The translations under genes and the position numbers were made by a program. Positions 13,829-17,699 of a DNA stretch of 17,699 nucleotides are shown in pieces. This DNA comes from Gammaproteobacteria bacterium (GTDB taxonomy: Bacteria > Pseudomonadota > Gammaproteobacteria > Acidiferrobacterales > SZUA-150). Under the pieces are notes generated by a model. The model did not search any database and was not told the origin of the DNA. It saw nothing but the letters and a program-made list of their open reading frames with translations. Location: assembly GCA_029880755.1 (NCBI GenBank), contig JAOUNW010000022.1:1-17699 (forward strand), read 5' to 3'. The first letter of the stretch is position 1, and each line of letters opens with the position of its first letter.

Positions 13829-14332
13829 TCAAATCAGGTCAATCATAAACGGCCGCAGGATTTGCCTGAGCACGGCAATAATCACTACAGCGGAAAAAAT
13901 AAACACGATAGTTCGGTAATCCCAGTCGTTCATCACCAGACCCAGGGCCATGCCCGCGGCCGGTGCATGCTCGGTATTGGTGACCACCATAAAAAAAATG
14001 GCTGCGCCCACGGACATGGCGCTAAACACAATATACACGGTACTGGTGGATACCGGCAGCGACACTAGTGACGGCAGCAGCGACAAATAATAAAAAAAGA
14101 TACCCACGCTCATGCCGATAAAATACCCGCCCAATAGCGGCCGCAATCGGGAAGCGTAGGCCCGCGGCCGAGTGAACACCAGAAAGGCGGTGGAGCCCAA
14201 GGTAGCAATAATGGCTGTGTGCGATAACACATCCAGAAATAACAGAATCAACAGAATCGTCGCTGTGGCCAATACCGACTGCCAGATGTATGGCCTCAGG
14301 TCCTGCCTGGCTTTACTGGATACAATATACAT
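13829..14332 (-). CDS. HPP-family integral membrane protein
   Basis: The 167-aa protein has about five hydrophobic segments (roughly residues 16-35, 38-55, 67-85, 99-118 and 141-158). The family pattern is visible as IATLGSTAFLVFTRPRAYASRLRPLLGGYFIG (39-72) and TNTEHAPAAG (118-127), where the usual HPPAA signature reads HAPAA. HPP proteins are small inner-membrane proteins; some, such as plant and cyanobacterial NitT1-type members, transport nitrite, but the family is mostly uncharacterised. The start at 14332 has only a distant AGGA as ribosome site. It heads a short minus-strand operon with the 98-aa protein. The intergenic 14333-14450 holds no gene that I can see. Confidence 0.78.
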   Translation of the reverse strand: MYIVSSKARQDLRPYIWQSVLATATILLILLFLDVLSHTAIIATLGSTAFLVFTRPRAYASRLRPLLGGYFIGMSVGIFFYYLSLLPSLVSLPVSTSTVYIVFSAMSVGAAIFFMVVTNTEHAPAAGMALGLVMNDWDYRTIVFIFSAVVIIAVLRQILRPFMIDLI

Positions 14333-14450
14333 GAAAGGAAAGATCCTGGTCTCTTGATACCGGCTAAACGTTACCAGCTTATCAGGAGAATGGGAAATAC
14401 GGCCCGATGTGCCGAGAATTAACTCTGTGTTAGTTGTTTATTGCGCGCCG

Positions 14451-15092
14451 CTAGATACCGTCGGCCCAGCCTACCTGGGTGTAAAGCTTTTTAAAACGCA
14501 GCACTTTTTTTACGTAGTCCTGGGTTTCGCTAAAGGGCGGAATGCCGCGGTAACGCTGGACAGCCTCGGGGCCGGCATTGTAGGCAGCCACAGCGAGGGT
14601 GTGCTTGTCGTCATAACGGGACAACAAATCACGCAAGTAACGCACACCGGCGCGGATGTTCTGCACCGGATCGTAGATATCGGTTACACCGTACTCCTCG
14701 GCGGTGCCGGGCATCAGCTGCATCAGGCCCGAGGCGCCTTTGTGGGATGTGGCATAGGGATTAAAGGCGGACTCGGCATGCACCACCGCTTTCACCAGGG
14801 CGGGGTCGACTCCATATTCTTTCGCCATGCGCAGGATCAGGTAATCGTAACTGGTAGGGTTGGAGCGAAAAAACTCCGGAGTGCGGCTGGCTACCAGCAG
14901 GCCCACTCCTTCCACCTTGTCCGTAGCCCGCACCAGCTTGTATTCGCTGCCCTTTAGGCGATGATCGGAAATTATCCGCGAGCCGTCGGGCAGCTGATAA
15001 ACAAAGATGCCCGCCTGGGCGCTGCCCCACAGGCCCAATCCCATGATCAGGGTAGCGAGCAACCGGAATCCGTGTTTTTGTTTTTTTGCCAT
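14451..15092 (-). CDS. Secreted lytic transglycosylase, SLT domain
   Basis: From the ATG at 15092 the protein has 213 aa. The start at 15122 would add ten residues before a clear signal peptide and lacks a ribosome site. The signal peptide (MAKKQKHGFR, hydrophobic 11-23, cleavage after AQA at 27) directs export to the periplasm. Residues 28-55 resemble a short N-terminal domain seen in such enzymes (FVYQLPDGSRIISD). The SLT catalytic domain (about 80-190) has the catalytic glutamate E107 in HAESAFNP, GLMQLMPGT (122-130) and AYNAGP (170-175). It should cleave the MurNAc-GlcNAc bond of peptidoglycan to an anhydro product. It stands alone, without phage or secretion genes beside it, so a housekeeping cell-wall role is likely. 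The gap 15093-15257 shows no further gene. Confidence 0.9.
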   Translation of the reverse strand: MAKKQKHGFRLLATLIMGLGLWGSAQAGIFVYQLPDGSRIISDHRLKGSEYKLVRATDKVEGVGLLVASRTPEFFRSNPTSYDYLILRMAKEYGVDPALVKAVVHAESAFNPYATSHKGASGLMQLMPGTAEEYGVTDIYDPVQNIRAGVRYLRDLLSRYDDKHTLAVAAYNAGPEAVQRYRGIPPFSETQDYVKKVLRFKKLYTQVGWADGI

Positions 15093-15257
15093 AATAAACC
15101 CATAGCACCGTCGTCCCTCCATGTCATGCAGGGACCGTGCCAGTGCCGGGCTTATTACAATGAGCCGCTAACTACCTGATTGGCAGCCATTTTTCCCAGA
15201 TAATCCGCGTAGAAACACGCTGATATTAATTTAGGACCCCAGGGAAAGTGACAATAA

Positions 15258-15761
15258 TTAGCCCAGAATTTTGTTCCACTCATCCACGCGGGACTGGGAC
15301 GCCGCCAGTACCGCCTCGCTGTCGCCTTCGATGGTCACACTGTCAATGGTGTCGCCTTGAGCGATCTTGTTAACCACGTCCTGATCTGCCTGGGCCACCA
15401 CCTGACCGAAAACCGTGTGTTTGCCATCCAGCCAGGGGGTCGGTAAGTGGGTGATAAAAAACTGGCTGCCGTTGGTGCCCGGCCCGGCGTTGGCCATGGA
15501 CAGAACACCCGGCTTATCGTGGCGCAGATCGGAACGGCATTCGTCTTCGAAATCGTAGCCCGGGCCACCGGTGCCGGTGCCGCGCGGACAGCCGCCCTGG
15601 ATCATGAAGTTATCGATGACGCGATGAAACTTGAGGCCATTGTAAAAACCGCGCTGGGCCAGATTCACGAAATTGGCGACCGTTACCGGGGTCTTGTCGG
15701 CATGCAGGTTCAGATTGATGGTGCCTTTGCTGGTTTTCATGACTGCAGTAAGTTGGCTCAT
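15258..15761 (-). CDS. ppiB: Peptidyl-prolyl cis-trans isomerase B (cyclophilin)
   Basis: The 167-aa protein is a complete single-domain cyclophilin. It contains FHRVIDNFMIQGG (40-52) with catalytic R42, QFF (about 100) in SQFFITHLPTPWLDGKHTVFGQV, and the usual GDxI turn near the end. It catalyses proline isomerisation during protein folding. The lack of a signal peptide and the length fit cytoplasmic PpiB rather than periplasmic PpiA. The start at 15761 has AAGG about ten bases upstream. Spacing to purL is 92 bases, with AT-rich sequence that may contain its promoter. Confidence 0.95.
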   Translation of the reverse strand: MSQLTAVMKTSKGTINLNLHADKTPVTVANFVNLAQRGFYNGLKFHRVIDNFMIQGGCPRGTGTGGPGYDFEDECRSDLRHDKPGVLSMANAGPGTNGSQFFITHLPTPWLDGKHTVFGQVVAQADQDVVNKIAQGDTIDSVTIEGDSEAVLAASQSRVDEWNKILG

Positions 15762-15853
15762 AATAAATACCTTGTAAAATAGTTTTAAGTAGAAAGTTTT
15801 AACGAATGGATGACTTTTTCGTGCTGATAAGAATCGTGATCAATAAATAACAA

Positions 15854-17699
15854 TTAACCCAACCACACCCTGGCGTTACGAAACATCCTCATCCATGGAC
15901 CGTCTTCCTGCCAGTTATCCGGATGCCAGGAATGAGTCACGGTTCTAAACAGACGTTCCGGGTGCGGCATCATGATAGTAAAACGGCCGTCCGGCGTGGT
16001 GAGACCGGTTATGCCGTGGGGCGAACCGTTGGGATTGAGCGGATAGGTTTGCGTCAGCTCGCCGCGATTATCCACGTAACACAACGCCACTTCCTTGTTC
16101 ATAATAACCTGGCCCACATGATCCAGTTCGCGAAATTCAGCGCGGCCCTCACCATGCGCTACCACAACCGGCAACATGGAGCCGGTCATGCCTTGCAGAA
16201 AAATCGATGGATTCTCTGGAATCTGCACCCGCACCATGCGCGCCTCAAACTGCTCGGACTCATTGCGCACAAAATGCGGCCAGCGCTCACTGCCTGGAAT
16301 CAACTCGTGCAAATTAGACATCATCTGGCAACCGTTACACACACCCAAGGCAAATGTATCCGCCCGCTGAAAGAACCGGGAAAACTGATCACGGGCACGG
16401 TTGTTGAATAAAATGGATTTGGCCCAACCCTCGCCCGCACCCAATACATCACCATAAGAAAATCCGCCGCAGGCGACAAACCCCTTGAACTGTTCCAGTG
16501 ATACACGGCCCGCAATAATATCGCTCATGGTCACGTCAACACTGGCGAAGCCGGCACGATCAAATGCGGCCGCCATTTCCACGTGACCGTTAACACCCTG
16601 TTCGCGCAGGATAGCCATTTCCGGTCTGCTGCCTTTATTAATGAAGGGTGCCGAAACATCATCTGTTGGATCAAAACGCAAATCGGCACTGAGACCCGGA
16701 TTATTCTGCTCGAGAATTAAATCGTATTCTTCCTGGGCACACTTGGCATTGTCCCGCAGCGTTTGCATACGATAAGTTGTCTCGGACCAGATACGTTGCA
16801 AATTAATACGTGTATCGACAAACACCACATCCCGATTATGCAGGATACTGAGATTGTCATCCTGCGTAATAGTGCCAATAACGTGCGTGTGACGTTTCAG
16901 TCCCGCCTTGCTCAAGGCGCCGATAATGCCCTCGCGCCGCTCACGTGGTACCTGCAATACCGCCCCCAGTTCTTCATTGAACAGAGAGGCCATGGCATCC
17001 CGACCTAACACTCCCAGATCCACCACCAATCCGCAGTGGCCGGCAAACGCCATTTCGCAGAGCGTAGCGAACAAACCGCCATCGGAACGATCGTGGTAGG
17101 CATAGACATAACCTAATTCATTCAGTGCTTGAATCACGTGGAAGAACAGGCGCAGGATTCTTGGGTCGTCTACGTCAGGAGTCTTATGACCCACTTCATT
17201 GTAAACTTGGGCAAAAATAGAACCGCCCAGACGATTCTTGCCTTTACCCAGATCAATCAAAATTAAATCAGTCTCTCCCTTGTCGGTACGCAACTGCGGT
17301 GTCAGGGTTTTGCGCACATCCATAATGGGCGCAAACGCTGAAACAATGAGAGACAAAGGCGCTGTCACTTCCCGTTTCTCGCCTTGTTCCTGCCAGACTG
17401 TTTTCATGGACATGGAGTCCTTGCCCACAGGAATGGAGATGCCCAATGCCGGACACAGCTCGGTTGCCACCGCCCGCACCGTATCGAAGAGCGCCGCATC
17501 CTCACCGGAATGGCCCGCCGCCGCCATCCAGTTGGCGGAAAGTTTGACGTCCGGTAGTTTTTCAATACGAGCGGCAGCGATGTTGGTCAGTGCCTCACCC
17601 ACCGCCATGCGCCCACTGGCCACCGGATCAATCACCGCCAAGGGTGTACGCTCTCCCATGGCCACGGCCTCACCGGCATAGGCCTTATAACCCCCGGCA
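15854..17699 (-). CDS. purL: Phosphoribosylformylglycinamidine synthase, C-terminal part (partial)
   Basis: About 614 codons of the large single-chain PurL are visible. The gene continues past the right edge, in frame through YKAYAGEAVAMGERTPLAV. The ATG at 17665 is internal, not a start. The visible part covers the second ATP-binding/AIR-synthase-like half, with GRMAVGEALTNIAAARI and SIPVGKDSMSMKT, and the C-terminal glutaminase domain with GGFSYGDVLGAGEGWA, the catalytic cysteine in LGVCNGCQMMSN and PHPERLFR with the catalytic His and Glu. The enzyme converts FGAR, glutamine and ATP to FGAM in purine synthesis. Gammaproteobacterial full-length enzymes are about 1290 aa, so the N-terminal half is missing only because of the window edge. 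The TAA is at 15854. Confidence 0.97.
   Translation of the reverse strand, partial: AGGYKAYAGEAVAMGERTPLAVIDPVASGRMAVGEALTNIAAARIEKLPDVKLSANWMAAAGHSGEDAALFDTVRAVATELCPALGISIPVGKDSMSMKTVWQEQGEKREVTAPLSLIVSAFAPIMDVRKTLTPQLRTDKGETDLILIDLGKGKNRLGGSIFAQVYNEVGHKTPDVDDPRILRLFFHVIQALNELGYVYAYHDRSDGGLFATLCEMAFAGHCGLVVDLGVLGRDAMASLFNEELGAVLQVPRERREGIIGALSKAGLKRHTHVIGTITQDDNLSILHNRDVVFVDTRINLQRIWSETTYRMQTLRDNAKCAQEEYDLILEQNNPGLSADLRFDPTDDVSAPFINKGSRPEMAILREQGVNGHVEMAAAFDRAGFASVDVTMSDIIAGRVSLEQFKGFVACGGFSYGDVLGAGEGWAKSILFNNRARDQFSRFFQRADTFALGVCNGCQMMSNLHELIPGSERWPHFVRNESEQFEARMVRVQIPENPSIFLQGMTGSMLPVVVAHGEGRAEFRELDHVGQVIMNKEVALCYVDNRGELTQTYPLNPNGSPHGITGLTTPDGRFTIMMPHPERLFRTVTHSWHPDNWQEDGPWMRMFRNARVWLG

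Noticed and set aside
17665..17699. ATG at 17665 as the start of a shorter PurL
   Set aside because: The reading frame continues to the right edge with PurL-like residues before that methionine.

Overview
This window reads as a chromosomal segment from a gammaproteobacterium. PurL, PpiB and HtpG look gammaproteobacterial, and a DsrS-like protein suggests a Chromatiales or other sulfur-oxidiser-related lineage. That placement is inference. The window divides into an AT-richer accessory part (1 to about 4550) and a GC-richer core part (about 4640 to the right edge).

Accessory part: this looks like the distal end of an integron gene-cassette array, with any integrase lying off the left edge. 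Two attC recombination sites are convincing (3651-3722 and 4122-4211) because each folds into the paired stem typical of attC. A third at the left (about 68-128) is possible. Between the first and second lies a cassette of about 3.6 kb carrying a restriction-modification system: a plus-strand PLD-fold nuclease (NgoFVII/BfiI type) and a convergent minus-strand operon of two adenine-N6 methyltransferases. The leading methyltransferase is EcoRI-like and carries an N-terminal RelB/DinJ-type ribbon-helix-helix domain. Its promoter region holds a perfect 25-bp palindrome plus an extra half-site, so the enzyme probably regulates its own operon. This is the most unusual item here. Two small cassettes follow: a four-helix, histidine-rich membrane protein and an ABM-like ferredoxin-fold protein. 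The last has no visible attC behind it and ends at a GGGGACAGACCCC hairpin.

Core part, left to right: a minus-strand pair of a GCS2-type amidoligase and an AstE/aspartoacylase-like zinc deacylase, joined stop-to-start; a plus-strand operon of a MoxR-like AAA+ ATPase, a metallopeptidase-like/VWA protein, a DsrS-like protein and an unknown 180-aa protein; htpG behind a near-consensus sigma-32 promoter and ahead of a strong bidirectional terminator; a minus-strand pair of an HPP-family membrane protein and a small conserved hypothetical; then minus-strand genes for an SLT-type lytic transglycosylase, the cyclophilin PpiB and the C-terminal half of PurL, which runs off the right edge.

No rRNA, tRNA, CRISPR array or insertion sequence was seen. 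After the left leader no gap between genes exceeds 300 bases.
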